Below, in pieces: positions 1 through 8,600 of a stretch of 64,000 nucleotides of DNA (the first letter of the stretch is position 1; every line of letters starts with the position of its first letter). Origin of the DNA: Streptomyces sp. TG1A-8. GTDB lineage: Bacteria > Actinomycetota > Actinomycetes > Streptomycetales > Streptomycetaceae. The notes under the pieces are model-generated. The model saw only the letters and a list, made by a program, of their open reading frames with translations. It ran no database searches and was not told the origin of the DNA. Both the position numbers and the translations under genes were made by a program. The stretch spans positions 6,448,001 through 6,512,000 of the forward strand of contig NZ_JASTLB010000001.1 in NCBI RefSeq assembly GCF_030499535.1, in the 5' to 3' direction.

Positions 1-243
1 GCCGCCCGCCCGACCGGGTCGCCGTGCCGGGCGCCGCCCCGGCCGTCGCGGTGGGGACACGGCCCGATGGGGGCGACGGCTCGCCCGGCTCCCGGCGCAG
101 CGCCGGGACAGGGCCTCGCGGGCCCCGGGCGGGGCGAGTGCGCGCCGCCGTGGAAGGCGGGCGGACGCGGTACGGCCACCCCGTCGGTCCGGTTCCGGGG
201 ACAGGTCTCCCTCCGGCCCTCCTGCGCCTCCCCGCTCCGGACC

Positions 244-284
244 TTTCGATACAGCGGTGTACCGGATACATTCCCGTATCGAAA
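244..284. promoter_or_regulatory. Nested inverted repeats, likely TetR operator
   Basis: A perfect 9-base inverted repeat, TTTCGATAC at 244-252 and GTATCGAAA at 276-284, encloses 23 bases. Within it the motif GATAC occurs twice (248-252 and 265-269). The second copy pairs with GTATC at 276-280 and the first with a weaker TGTAC at 258-262, so the block reads as two adjacent half-overlapping operators. It lies directly in front of a TetR-type gene and is best read as that regulator's own binding region. It overlaps the most upstream possible GTG (257), which argues that translation starts further downstream. Confidence 0.6.
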
Positions 285-310
285 CGGGCCGACGACGCGG
301 ACGAGGGGTG

Positions 311-940
311 GTGCCGCCGGTGGAGACGGCCAAGCGGGTCACCCGGCGCCGGGTCCGCACCCGGGCGCGGCTGCTCGACGCCGCCTTCGAGGTGTTCGCC
401 GCCAAGGGCTTCGGACGGGTCTCCATCGAGCAGGTCTGCGAGGCCGCCGGCTACAGCCGGGGCGCCTTCTACTCCAACTTCGCCACCCTGGACGAGCTGT
501 TCTTCGCCCTCTACCGGGAGCGTGCCGACCTCCTCGCCGGCCAGGTGGCCGAGGCCCTCGCCCAGGACGGACCCGGCCTCGACGTGCCCGCCTCCGTGGA
601 CCGGGTCACCGAGGCGCTGCTGCTCGACGTGGACTGGTTGCTGGTGAAGACCGACTTCCTGGTGCACGCGGCCCGCGACCCGGCCGTCGCCCGGACCCTG
701 CTGGAGCACCGCGCCCGGCTCCGGGAGGCCATCGCCGGCCGGCTCGGCCGGGCCCGGGGCCGCACCGCCCCGCCCGCCGTCCTCGGCGGTGCCGACGGCG
801 CCGCCCGGGCCGTGGTCGCGGCCTACGACGGCGTGACCACCCAGCTGCTGCTGGACAAGGACGTGGACGCCGCCCGTAGCTGGCTGAAACAACTGCTCAC
901 TGCCCTGCTGACCGGCGGCGGCACCCCTGACGAGTCGTAG
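311..940 (+). CDS. TetR/AcrR family transcriptional regulator
   Basis: One-domain DNA-binding protein with a C-terminal ligand/dimer region. Counting from the GTG at 311, the N-terminal helix-turn-helix spans about residues 17-60 (RARLLDAAFEVFAAKGF, then SIEQVCEAAGYSRGAFYSNF), typical of TetR. The length of about 209 residues is normal. An upstream in-frame GTG at 257 would sit inside the operator-like repeat; GTG codons at 308, 311 and 320 follow a GAGGGG at 303-308, so the exact start is uncertain. The FAD dehydrogenase begins 19 bases downstream on the same strand and is probably its target, together with itself. The ligand is unknown. Confidence 0.85.
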   Translation: MPPVETAKRVTRRRVRTRARLLDAAFEVFAAKGFGRVSIEQVCEAAGYSRGAFYSNFATLDELFFALYRERADLLAGQVAEALAQDGPGLDVPASVDRVTEALLLDVDWLLVKTDFLVHAARDPAVARTLLEHRARLREAIAGRLGRARGRTAPPAVLGGADGAARAVVAAYDGVTTQLLLDKDVDAARSWLKQLLTALLTGGGTPDES

Positions 941-959
941 ACGGAAGGAACCGGACGCC

Positions 960-2633
960 ATGGACGCGGACGCCATCATCGTCGGAGCGGGTCTCGCCGG
1001 CCTGGTCGCGGCCCACGAACTCACCAGCCGGGGCCGGCGGGTGGCCCTGGTCGACCAGGAGAACGCCGCCAACCTCGGCGGCCAGGCGTACTGGTCCTTC
1101 GGCGGGCTCTTCCTCGTCGACTCCCCGGAGCAGCGCCGCCTGGGCGTCAAGGACTCCTTCGACCTCGCCTGGAACGACTGGCAGGGCAGCGCCGGCTTCG
1201 ACCGGACCGAGGACGAGGACTCCTGGGCGGTGCGCTGGGCGCGCGCCTACGTCGAGTTCGCGGCCGGCGAGAAGCGGTCCTGGCTGCGCGGCCACGGCAT
1301 CGAGCTGCTGCCCACCGTCGGCTGGGCCGAGCGCGGCGACCTGCGGGCGGGCGGGCACGGCAACTCCGTGCCCCGCTTCCACATCGCCTGGGGCACCGGC
1401 ACCGGCGTGGTCGGCCCCTTCGTGCGCCGCGCCCGCCAGGCCGCCCGGGACGGGCTGCTCACCTTCCACCACCGCCACCGCGTGGACGAGCTGGTCGTCG
1501 AGGGCGGCACGGTGCGCGGGGTGCGCGGCACCGTCCTCGTCCCCGACGACGCGCCGCGCGGCGCCGCCTCCAGCCGCGAGCGCGCCGGCGACTTCGAACT
1601 CACCGCCCAGGCGGTGATCGTCACCAGCGGCGGGATCGGCGCCGACCACGACATCGTCCGCCGCCACTGGCCCGAGCGGCTCGGCACGCCCCCCGCCGAG
1701 ATGGTCACCGGCGTTCCCGCCTACGTCGACGGCCGCATGCTCGACATCAGCGCCGGGGCCGGCGTGCGCCTGGTCAACCGGGACCGCATGTGGCACTACA
1801 CCGAGGGCCTGCGGAACTGGGACCCCGTCTGGGCCGGGCACGGCATCCGCATCCTGCCCGGACCGTCCTCCCTGTGGCTGGACGCCCTCGGCCGCCGCCT
1901 GCCCGACCCGTGCCTGCCCGGCTACGACACCCTCGGAACCCTCAAGCACCTGCGCACCACCGAGGACATCGCCGGGTACGACCACTCCTGGTTCATCCTC
2001 AACCGGAAGATCATCGAGAAGGAGTTCGCGCTCTCCGGCTCCGAGCAGAACCCCGACATCACGGCCAAGGACCGCAAGGCCGTGCTGCGCGACCGGCTGC
2101 TCGGCAAGGGGGCTCCCGCGCCGGTGCGGGCCTTCCTCGACAAGGGCGCGGACTTCGTCACCGCGTCCACCCCGGAACGCCTGGTGGACAGGATGAACGG
2201 CCTGACGGACGAGCCGCTGCTGGACCCGGCCGCGGTGCGCCGCCAGATCGAGGCCCGCGACCTGCAGATCGCCAACCCGTACAGCAAGGACTCTCAGATC
2301 CAGGGCATCCGCAACGCCCGCCGCTACATCGGCGACCGCCTCGGCCGGGTCGCCGCCCCGCACCGCATCCTCGACCCGGCCGCCGGCCCCCTGATCGGCG
2401 TCCGGCTGCACATCCTGACCCGCAAGACCCTCGGCGGCATCCAGACCGACCTCGACTCCCGCGCCCTGGGCACCGACGGCAGGCCCGTCGCCGGGCTGTA
2501 CGCGGCGGGCGAGGTGGCCGGGTTCGGCGGCGGCGGCGTCCACGGCTACAACGCCCTGGAGGGCACCTTCCTCGGGGGCTGCCTGTTCTCGGGCCGGGCG
2601 GCGGGCCGGGCGGCGGCGCGGCAGACGGGCTGA
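960..2633 (+). CDS. FAD-binding dehydrogenase (fumarate reductase/KsdD-like flavoprotein)
   Basis: Soluble flavoprotein of 557 residues. The dinucleotide-binding motif GAGLAG is at residues 9-14, with the acidic end of the second strand at Asp32. The C-terminal end carries a second FAD-contact region (LYAAGEVAGFGGGG, then YNALEGTFLGGCLFSGRAAG) usual for the FAD_binding_2 family that includes fumarate reductase and 3-ketosteroid delta-1-dehydrogenase. Members oxidise or reduce a C-C bond; the substrate here is unknown. It has a good AAGGA Shine-Dalgarno at about 944-949 and starts 19 bases after the TetR gene, so the two are likely co-transcribed and controlled by the repeat at 244-284. It ends 2 bases before the convergent DUF488 gene. 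Confidence 0.85.
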   Translation: MDADAIIVGAGLAGLVAAHELTSRGRRVALVDQENAANLGGQAYWSFGGLFLVDSPEQRRLGVKDSFDLAWNDWQGSAGFDRTEDEDSWAVRWARAYVEFAAGEKRSWLRGHGIELLPTVGWAERGDLRAGGHGNSVPRFHIAWGTGTGVVGPFVRRARQAARDGLLTFHHRHRVDELVVEGGTVRGVRGTVLVPDDAPRGAASSRERAGDFELTAQAVIVTSGGIGADHDIVRRHWPERLGTPPAEMVTGVPAYVDGRMLDISAGAGVRLVNRDRMWHYTEGLRNWDPVWAGHGIRILPGPSSLWLDALGRRLPDPCLPGYDTLGTLKHLRTTEDIAGYDHSWFILNRKIIEKEFALSGSEQNPDITAKDRKAVLRDRLLGKGAPAPVRAFLDKGADFVTASTPERLVDRMNGLTDEPLLDPAAVRRQIEARDLQIANPYSKDSQIQGIRNARRYIGDRLGRVAAPHRILDPAAGPLIGVRLHILTRKTLGGIQTDLDSRALGTDGRPVAGLYAAGEVAGFGGGGVHGYNALEGTFLGGCLFSGRAAGRAAARQTG

Positions 2634-2635
2634 CG

Positions 2636-2992
2636 TCAGCCCGTGCCCCGCAGCAGTTCCGCCAGCACCGAGGCGTGGCTGCGCCCGGGCGTCCTGGACG
2701 CCGTCAGCAGGGTCACCCGGCCCCGGCGCGCCGAGGCCCGCAGGCCGTCGAGCGGTTCGGCGGCCCGCGCAGCGGCCAGTTCGGCCCGGTAGCGGCGCCG
2801 GAACTCCCCGTAGGAGCCCTCCGCACCGTGGAACCACCTGCGCAGTCCGGTCGACGGCGCGAGCCCCTTCGGCCACTCGTCCACCCGGGCCTCCTCCTTG
2901 GACAGCCCGCGCGGCCAGAGCCGGTCCACCAGCACGCGCAGTCCGTCGTCCGGTTCGGGCGGGTCGTAGATCCGGCGCACGCGCACGCTCAC
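2636..2992 (-). CDS. DUF488 family protein
   Basis: Small soluble protein of 118 residues. The family signature RVLVDRLWPRG is near residues 19-29, followed by the usual WFH segment in the middle (RRWFHGAEGSYGEF) and a C-terminal LLTASRTPGRSHA stretch. DUF488 proteins are widespread in actinomycetes and have no firmly assigned function. It is convergent with the FAD dehydrogenase with almost no gap and divergent from the M1 peptidase, so it is probably a single-gene unit. Confidence 0.8.
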   Translation of the reverse strand: MSVRVRRIYDPPEPDDGLRVLVDRLWPRGLSKEEARVDEWPKGLAPSTGLRRWFHGAEGSYGEFRRRYRAELAAARAAEPLDGLRASARRGRVTLLTASRTPGRSHASVLAELLRGTG

Positions 2993-3173
2993 GGTCGGGC
3001 CCCTCGTCGGAAGTTCGCGGACGGTGCCGCGAGCGTACGTCCGGCGGCTCGCCCCGCCGGAAAGTGACGCGGCGCGAGTTGACCTGAATGAGGGGAGAAC
3101 AGGCCACTCGTGCTTCTAGTCTGTGGGCGAAACGACCAGAAGCGATCATTCCGTCATCCTTCGAGGAGCGCCC

Positions 3174-4601
3174 GTGACGCCACCGCCCCGGCAGCCCGCC
3201 CGACGACGCACCACCGTCCCGCGCCGCGAGGCCGTCCTCGCCGCCGTCCCCGTCGCCGTCGCGGCACTGCTCGGGGCCGCGGGGCCCACGGCGACCGGCA
3301 CCACCGGCGCGCCCGGCGCCGGCGACCCCTACTTCCCGCTCAGCGGCAACGGCGGCTACCACGTGAGCCACTACGACCTGACGCTCCGTTACGACACCGC
3401 CTCCCGGCACCTGGACGGCAAGGCCGTCCTCACCGCCCGCGCCACCCAGCGGCTCGGCCGCTTCGACCTCGACCTCGAGGGCCTGGAGGTCACCGGCGTC
3501 ACCGTCGACCGCACCGCCGCCCGCTTCCGCCGCAACGGCCAGGAACTCGTCGTCACCCCCCGCCACACCCTGGGCGCGGGCCGGGAGTTCCGCGTCACCG
3601 TCGCCTACGCGGGCACCCCGACGCCGGTCACCGACCCGGACGGCTCGGCCGACGGCTGGATCCCCACCGACGACGGGGCGTTCGTCGCCGGGGAGCCGCA
3701 GGGCGCGATGACCTGGTTCCCGGCGAACGGCCACCCCGGGGACAAGGCGTCGTACGACATCACCATCACCGTCCCCGAGGGCCGCACCGCCGTGGCCAAC
3801 GGTGTCCTGCGCGGGCGGCACACCGCGCACGGCCGCACCACCTTCCGCTGGCACCAGGCCGAACCGATGGCCGCCTACCTGGCCACCGCCACCGTCGGCA
3901 GGTTCCGGACGGAGTCCTACACCACCGCCGACGGCATCCGGGTCTACAACGCCGTCGACGCGCGGGAGGCGGCCGCCGCGGCCCCGGTGCTGAAGAAGCT
4001 GCCCTCCGTCCTCGCCTGGGAGAGCGGGCTGTTCGGCCCGTACCCGTTCCGCGCCGCCGGGTCGGTCGTCGACCACGCCCCGGACGTCGGCTACGCCCTG
4101 GAGACCCAGACCCGGCCCGTCTACGACTCCGCGCCCGACCTCGGCACCCTCGTCCACGAGAACGCCCACCAGTGGTTCGGCGACTCCGTCTCGCTGACCT
4201 CCTGGCAGGACATCTGGCTCAACGAGGGCTTCGCGACCTACGCCGAGTGGCTGTACAGCGAGCAGCACGGCGGTGACAGCGCCCAGAAGACCTTCGACGC
4301 CCTCTACGCCCGCCCCGCGGACGACGGGTTGTGGGCCTACCCGCCCGCCGACCCGGGCAGCGGCGCCCGTATCTTCGGCACCCCCGTCTACGCCCGCGGC
4401 GCCATGGCCCTGCACGAGCTGCGCACGGCCGTCGGCGACCGGACCTTCTTCCGCGTCCTGCGGGCCTGGGCGGCCGGACACCGCGCCGGGCACGGTACGA
4501 CGGCCCAGTTCGTGCGGCTCGCCGAACGGCGGTCGGGAAAGGACTTGACGGGGCTGTTCCGCACCTGGCTCCGCACCAAGGGCAAGCCGGGCGGCGCCTG
4601 A
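3174..4601 (+). CDS. Secreted M1 family zinc metallopeptidase
   Basis: Aminopeptidase-type zinc protease, 475 residues from GTG 3174, which has GAGGAG at 3163-3168; a GTG at 3123 would add 17 residues without a good ribosome site. The N-terminus is rich in Arg followed by a hydrophobic stretch ending near Ala-Gly (about residues 20-45), a probable Sec or Tat signal peptide. The zinc site is HENAH at residues 328-332 with the third ligand Glu351 in WLNEGFA. In place of the usual GAMEN exopeptidase motif it has YALETQTRP. It lacks the large C-terminal helical domain of PepN-type enzymes, as do other short secreted actinobacterial M1 proteins. Likely exported to digest peptides. Confidence 0.88.
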   Translation: MTPPPRQPARRRTTVPRREAVLAAVPVAVAALLGAAGPTATGTTGAPGAGDPYFPLSGNGGYHVSHYDLTLRYDTASRHLDGKAVLTARATQRLGRFDLDLEGLEVTGVTVDRTAARFRRNGQELVVTPRHTLGAGREFRVTVAYAGTPTPVTDPDGSADGWIPTDDGAFVAGEPQGAMTWFPANGHPGDKASYDITITVPEGRTAVANGVLRGRHTAHGRTTFRWHQAEPMAAYLATATVGRFRTESYTTADGIRVYNAVDAREAAAAAPVLKKLPSVLAWESGLFGPYPFRAAGSVVDHAPDVGYALETQTRPVYDSAPDLGTLVHENAHQWFGDSVSLTSWQDIWLNEGFATYAEWLYSEQHGGDSAQKTFDALYARPADDGLWAYPPADPGSGARIFGTPVYARGAMALHELRTAVGDRTFFRVLRAWAAGHRAGHGTTAQFVRLAERRSGKDLTGLFRTWLRTKGKPGGA

Positions 4602-4650
4602 GCCCGTCCGGTGCGGTGCGCCGGCCCCGCGAAGCCCGGGACGCCGGCCC

Positions 4651-4675
4651 GATTCCCGGGGCGTGGCGCGGGTAC
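4651..4675 (+). promoter_or_regulatory. Candidate SigB-type promoter for the DUF6098 gene
   Basis: GATT at 4651-4654 and GGGTAC at 4670-4675 are separated by 15 bases. This fits the GNNT-N14-16-GGGTAC/T pattern known for Streptomyces SigB-group sigma factors. The -10 hexamer ends 38 bases before the ATG at 4714. Two SigB-type sigma genes lie elsewhere in this window. The match was found by eye and such short motifs occur by chance. Confidence 0.4.
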
Positions 4676-4713
4676 TCCGGTTCGCGCGAGACAGCAGTGG
4701 AGGAGGCGTCGTC

Positions 4714-5163
4714 ATGAGTGCACCGCAGGGCCTGCCCGTCGTGTCCGGGCTCGCCGATCTGGCCCGCTTGGTGGAGCGGCGGCAAGGGCTGTACGTGCGC
4801 TGGTCCAAGGGGCCCGGGACCGACCTCGGCAAGGTGTCCAGCACGGACGAGCTCACCGGCGTCCCCATGCCGGGGCTGTCCGCCAACCCCCTCGACGTCG
4901 AGGAGTGGTGGGAGGGCCGGTCCGTGGAACTGTGGGTGGCCCGCCGTCTGTACGACTACGCGCACCTGCCGCACGAGAAGGGCCCCGGCGTGCGTCCCTG
5001 GGTCCTGCGCGGGCGCGAGACGGGCCGGGGCCCCGACAACGAGCCGCTCGTGGTGGACGTGGAGCCGGTGTGCTGGATCGCGGACGAGGTGATCCGCGCG
5101 GCCCGGGCGGCGGTGGCCCGGCAGGAACGCGACTGGGGGACCCTGCGCCGTTCCGGCCGCTGA
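4714..5163 (+). CDS. DUF6098 family protein
   Basis: Soluble protein of 149 residues with a strong GGAGGAGG site at 4699-4706, seven bases before the ATG. The N-terminus has LADLARLVERRQGLYVRWSKGP and the centre has TGVPMPGLSANPLDVEEWW, which I recognise as the streptomycete DUF6098 family; no activity is known. The C-terminal half is acidic then basic. A possible stress (SigB-type) promoter sits just upstream. It is convergent with the WhiB-like gene 31 bases away. Confidence 0.72.
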   Translation: MSAPQGLPVVSGLADLARLVERRQGLYVRWSKGPGTDLGKVSSTDELTGVPMPGLSANPLDVEEWWEGRSVELWVARRLYDYAHLPHEKGPGVRPWVLRGRETGRGPDNEPLVVDVEPVCWIADEVIRAARAAVARQERDWGTLRRSGR

Positions 5164-5194
5164 GTCCCCCGGGTCCCGCCGCTCGTGTCCGGGC

Positions 5195-5446
5195 TCAGCC
5201 CGAGCGCGGACGCGAGCTGGCGCGACGCCGCAGCGTCCGCCGTTCCGTCTCGGTCGTCCCGCCCCAGACACCGATGGTCTGCCCCGTGTCCAGCGCCCAG
5301 TCCAGGCACTGCTCACGTACCGGACAGCGTCCGCACACCGCCTTGGCCTGCTGGGCCTGGACCTGCGCCGGCCCGGTGGTGCCGATGGGGAAGAACAGGT
5401 CGGGATCCTCATGACGGCACGCGGCATGTTCGCGCCAGTTGTCCAT
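5195..5446 (-). CDS. WhiB family iron-sulfur transcriptional regulator
   Basis: Small [4Fe-4S] regulator of 83 residues that acts with a primary sigma factor. The four cluster cysteines are Cys10, Cys37, Cys40 and Cys46 (CGRCPVREQC at 37-46), followed by the GVWGG turn at 58-62 and a basic C-terminal tail. The start EHAACRHEDPDLFFPIG and overall size are close to the WblE/WhiB1 group, but assignment to a named Wbl protein is not certain. An AGGAG site lies about 7 bases before the ATG. The longer reading upstream of this ATG is not supported. Confidence 0.9.
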   Translation of the reverse strand: MDNWREHAACRHEDPDLFFPIGTTGPAQVQAQQAKAVCGRCPVREQCLDWALDTGQTIGVWGGTTETERRTLRRRASSRPRSG

Positions 5447-5628
5447 TCGAAGTCTCCTGCGTTCGTCGTCGTCCGTACCTGCCGAATGCGTTCCTCGGTT
5501 GCGGGTGACCGGCCCCGGGCGCATGAAACAGGGGGAACCGGCACGGGAACGGCGGGCGACGACGGGAGGCGGCGGGAAACGGGCGACGGTGGCGGCCGCC
5601 GCGGCCGCCGACCGCGGCGCCCGGGGGC

Positions 5629-6510
5629 TCAGCGGCGCAGGGCCCCGGCGGCCGTGACCGCCACCGCCTCGGCCACGGCCGCCAGCGCGGGGGAGTCGAG
5701 TTTCCACTGCTGCCAGTACAGCGAGAGGTCGGTCCACAGGCGAGGGGCGAGGGGCACGAGCCGGCCGGCGCGCAGCAGCGGGCGGGCCTGGGCCTCGGGG
5801 ACCAGGCCCCAGCCGAGCCCCGCGGCCACCGCCTCCACGAACCCCTCCGAGGTGGGCACCTGGTGCCGCAGCGGGCCGGCGCCGTCACGGCCCAGCCGCC
5901 GTACGAAGCCGTCCTGGAAGTCGTCCTTGCGGTCGAAGACCACGACCGGAGCCCCGGTCAGGACGTCCCGCAGGGGCCCGTCCAGGTACCGCTCGGCGAA
6001 CCCGGGCGCGGCCACCGGCAGGTAGCGCATCCGGCCGAGCGGACGGACCGAGCAGCCGGGCACCGGGCCGGGGGAGGAGGTCACCGCCGCCATCACCAGC
6101 CCCTCCCGCAGCAGCGCCGCCGTGTGGTCCTCGTCCTCCCGGTGCAGTTCGAAGCAGAGTCCCGGCACCCGGGTCAGCGCCCCGAGGAACCAGGTCGCCA
6201 GCGAGTCCGCGTTCACCGCCACCGACACCCGCGTCGGCTCCCCGGCGCCGCTCAGCCCGAGCTCCCCGCGCGCCTCCCGTTCCAGCCGGGCCAGCTGCCG
6301 GGCGTAGCGCACCAGGACCGCGCCGGACTCGGTGGGCCGCACCGGCTTGGTGCGCTGCAGCAGCACCCGGCCGGTGCGCTGCTCCAGCGCCCTGATCCGC
6401 TGGCTGACCGCCGACGGCGTGACGTGGAGGACCGCCGCCGCCGCGTCGAACGTGCCTTCGTCCACCACGGTGAGCAGTGTGCGGACCTGGTCCAGGGGAA
6501 GCTCCGGCAT
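5629..6510 (-). CDS. LysR family regulator, ArgP/LysG type
   Basis: Transcription factor of 293 residues. The winged helix-turn-helix covers about residues 1-62 (LDQVRTLLTVVDEGTFDAAAAVL, then TPSAVSQRIRALEQ), followed by the periplasmic-binding-like effector domain. Its divergent neighbour is a LysE/ArgO exporter. The ArgP/LysG-LysE pair is a known arrangement in which basic amino acids trigger export, so this is the likely activator of the exporter. A near-palindrome at 6519-6542 lies between the two genes. There is no clear Shine-Dalgarno before the ATG. Confidence 0.88.
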   Translation of the reverse strand: MPELPLDQVRTLLTVVDEGTFDAAAAVLHVTPSAVSQRIRALEQRTGRVLLQRTKPVRPTESGAVLVRYARQLARLEREARGELGLSGAGEPTRVSVAVNADSLATWFLGALTRVPGLCFELHREDEDHTAALLREGLVMAAVTSSPGPVPGCSVRPLGRMRYLPVAAPGFAERYLDGPLRDVLTGAPVVVFDRKDDFQDGFVRRLGRDGAGPLRHQVPTSEGFVEAVAAGLGWGLVPEAQARPLLRAGRLVPLAPRLWTDLSLYWQQWKLDSPALAAVAEAVAVTAAGALRR

Positions 6511-6518
6511 CACATCGG

Positions 6519-6542
6519 CTAACGATACGTAAGAATCATTAG
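6519..6542. promoter_or_regulatory. Likely LysR-type operator between lysR and lysE genes
   Basis: CTAACGAT at 6519-6526 and ATCATTAG at 6535-6542 form an imperfect inverted repeat (7 of 8 pairs) around 8 bases. It sits in the 70-base divergent intergenic region, 9 bases from the LysR start codon and 38 from the LysE start codon. This is where an ArgP/LysG-type activator would bind. Confidence 0.5.
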
Positions 6543-6580
6543 CTGTACGCCCGGTCGGCCGTCCGCCTAGCGTCGGGCGC

Positions 6581-7195
6581 ATGAACCACGCCCTGACCGC
6601 CACGGCCGCCGGCTTCGGCACCGGCCTGTCCCTGATCGTCGCCATCGGCGCCCAGAACGCCTTCGTCCTGCGGCAGGGGGTGCGCCGCGACGCCGTCCTC
6701 GCCGTCGTCGGCATCTGCGCCCTGTCCGACGCGGTGCTCATCGCGCTGGGCGTCGGCGGGGTCGGCGCGGTGGTGACCGCCTGGCCCGGCGCGGTGCGGG
6801 TGGTCGGGATCGTCGGCGGTGCGTTCCTGCTGTGCTACGGCGCCCTCGCCGTGCGCCGGGTCCTCAGGCCCGGCGCCGGCCTGCGCGCACAGGGCGAGGC
6901 GTCGGGCTCGCGCAGGAGGGCGGTCCTCACCTGCCTGGCGATGACCTGGCTCAACCCGCACGTCTACCTGGACACGGTGTTCCTGCTCGGTTCCCTCGCC
7001 GCCGACCGCGGCCCGCTGCGCTGGACCTTCGGGCTCGGCGCCGCGCTCGCGAGCCTGTGCTGGTTCGCGGCCCTCGGCTTCGGCGCCCGGCTGCTCGGCC
7101 GGGTGCTGGCCGGACCCACCGCCTGGCGGGTCCTGGACGGCCTCGTCGCCGCCACCATGCTCGGCCTCGGCGGCATGCTCGTCGCCGGATCCTGA
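6581..7195 (+). CDS. LysE/ArgO family amino-acid exporter
   Basis: Integral membrane exporter of 204 residues with about six hydrophobic segments and the family-typical N-terminal region LIVAIGAQNAFVLRQG (residues 18-33). The middle has TWLNPHVYLDTVFLLG, another conserved LysE stretch. The family exports basic amino acids such as lysine and arginine. It is divergent from an ArgP/LysG-type regulator, which supports this role. There is no strong ribosome site before the ATG, so it may be translated from a very short leader. Confidence 0.9.
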   Translation: MNHALTATAAGFGTGLSLIVAIGAQNAFVLRQGVRRDAVLAVVGICALSDAVLIALGVGGVGAVVTAWPGAVRVVGIVGGAFLLCYGALAVRRVLRPGAGLRAQGEASGSRRRAVLTCLAMTWLNPHVYLDTVFLLGSLAADRGPLRWTFGLGAALASLCWFAALGFGARLLGRVLAGPTAWRVLDGLVAATMLGLGGMLVAGS

Positions 7196-7269
7196 GCCGG
7201 ACCGGATCCCGGGACGGCCGGTTCCGGCGCCCGCGGGAGGTGCTGAGATAGTGGACCGCGAATCGAAAG

Positions 7270-8592
7270 ATGTATCGAGCAACCAGGGATCCCGTGGACA
7301 CGAGCGAGAGCAGTACCGCCCCCGGCACCGGCGACGCCGAGGCACCGGACCCGCCCCGGCACGGCTGGCGGCGCTGGGCGATGGACACCCGCCCGCTGCA
7401 GATCCCCGCCTTCCGCCGCCTGTGGTCCTCCACGATCGTCACCGCCGTCGGCAGCCAGCTCACCGCCGTCGCCGTCCCCAAGCAGATCTACGACATCACC
7501 CACTCCTCGGCCTGGGTCGGCTACGCCAGCCTCGCCGGACTGGTGCCGATGGTGGTGTTCGCGCTGTGGGGCGGGGCGGTCGCCGACACGGTGGACCGGC
7601 GCAAGCTGCTCCTGGTCACCAACTGCGGCATCGCGGTGACCTCGCTGCTCTTCTGGGCCCAGGCCGCCGCCGGCCTCGACTCCGTCGTCGTGCTGATGGT
7701 GCTGCTCGCCGCGCAGCAGGCCTTCTTCGGCCTGAACGCCCCGGCCCGCAACGCCTCCATCGCCCGCCTGGTCCCGGCCGGACAGCTGCCCGCCGCGAAC
7801 GCGCTCGGCTCGACGGTGATGCAGACCGGCTTGGTGGCGGGGCCGCTGCTGGCCGGCGTGCTCATCCCCGTCATCGGGTTGCCGGAGCTGTACCTGATCG
7901 ACGCCCTGGCCCTGTGCGTGACGGTGTGGGCGGTGTTCCGGCTGCCCGCCCTGCCGCCGCTCGGCGAGGGGCCCGCCCGCCGGGCCGGGGTCCGGGAGAT
8001 CGCGGCCGGGTTCCGCTACATCTCCGGGCGCAAGGTGCTGTTGCTGTCCTTCCTCGCCGACATCGTCGCCATGGTGTTCGGCATGCCCCGCGCCCTGTTC
8101 CCGCAGTTGGCCGCGCAGACCTACGCCTCCTGGGGCGAGGGGCTCGCGCTCGGCGTGCTGTTCGCCGGCATCCCGGTGGGCGCGGTGCTCGGCGGCCTGT
8201 TCTCCGGTGTCTTCTCGCGGGCGCGGCGGCACGGCTGGATGGTCATCGGCGCGGTCGTCGGCTGGGGCGCGGCCATCGCCGGCTTCGGTCTGAGCGGGAA
8301 CCTCTGGGCGGCCCTGTTCTTCCTCGCCGCCGCCGGGGTGGCCGACATGATCTCCATGGTCTTCCGCGGGGCGATCCTGCTGTCCGCCGCGACCGACGAG
8401 ATGCGCGGCCGGATGCAGGGCGTGTTCACGGTGGTCGTCGCGGGCGGCCCGCGCCTGGCCGACGTGCTGCACGGCACCGCGGGCTCGGCGTTCGGACCCC
8501 GTGCCGCCGTGGCGGGCGGCGGAGCGCTGGTGGTCGTGGTGATGCTGGCGCTGGCCTTCGCGGTCCCGGCGCTGCGCCGGTACCGGATCTGA
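7270..8592 (+). CDS. MFS transporter (EntS-like major facilitator)
   Basis: Membrane transporter of up to 440 residues. After a hydrophilic N-terminus of about 40 residues there are 10-12 membrane segments with the MFS loop GGAVADTVDRRKLLLVTN (near residues 100-117). The overall pattern fits the MFS_3 group that includes enterobactin exporter EntS. A second possible start is GTG 7294, which has AGGGA just upstream and gives 432 residues; the ATG at 7270 lacks a good ribosome site. The substrate is unknown. It is convergent with the cyclic-nucleotide-binding gene eight bases away. Confidence 0.85.
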   Translation: MYRATRDPVDTSESSTAPGTGDAEAPDPPRHGWRRWAMDTRPLQIPAFRRLWSSTIVTAVGSQLTAVAVPKQIYDITHSSAWVGYASLAGLVPMVVFALWGGAVADTVDRRKLLLVTNCGIAVTSLLFWAQAAAGLDSVVVLMVLLAAQQAFFGLNAPARNASIARLVPAGQLPAANALGSTVMQTGLVAGPLLAGVLIPVIGLPELYLIDALALCVTVWAVFRLPALPPLGEGPARRAGVREIAAGFRYISGRKVLLLSFLADIVAMVFGMPRALFPQLAAQTYASWGEGLALGVLFAGIPVGAVLGGLFSGVFSRARRHGWMVIGAVVGWGAAIAGFGLSGNLWAALFFLAAAGVADMISMVFRGAILLSAATDEMRGRMQGVFTVVVAGGPRLADVLHGTAGSAFGPRAAVAGGGALVVVVMLALAFAVPALRRYRI

Positions 8593-8600
8593 GGCGGGGC

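Noticed and set aside
257..310. GTG 257 as start of the TetR gene
   Set aside because: It lies inside the operator-like repeat and has no ribosome site; added residues are outside the TetR fold.
897..4886. A 1329-residue minus-strand open frame
   Set aside because: It is the antisense of real genes (FAD dehydrogenase, M1 peptidase) in high-GC DNA; composition is Gly/Ala/Val-rich and no domain is seen.
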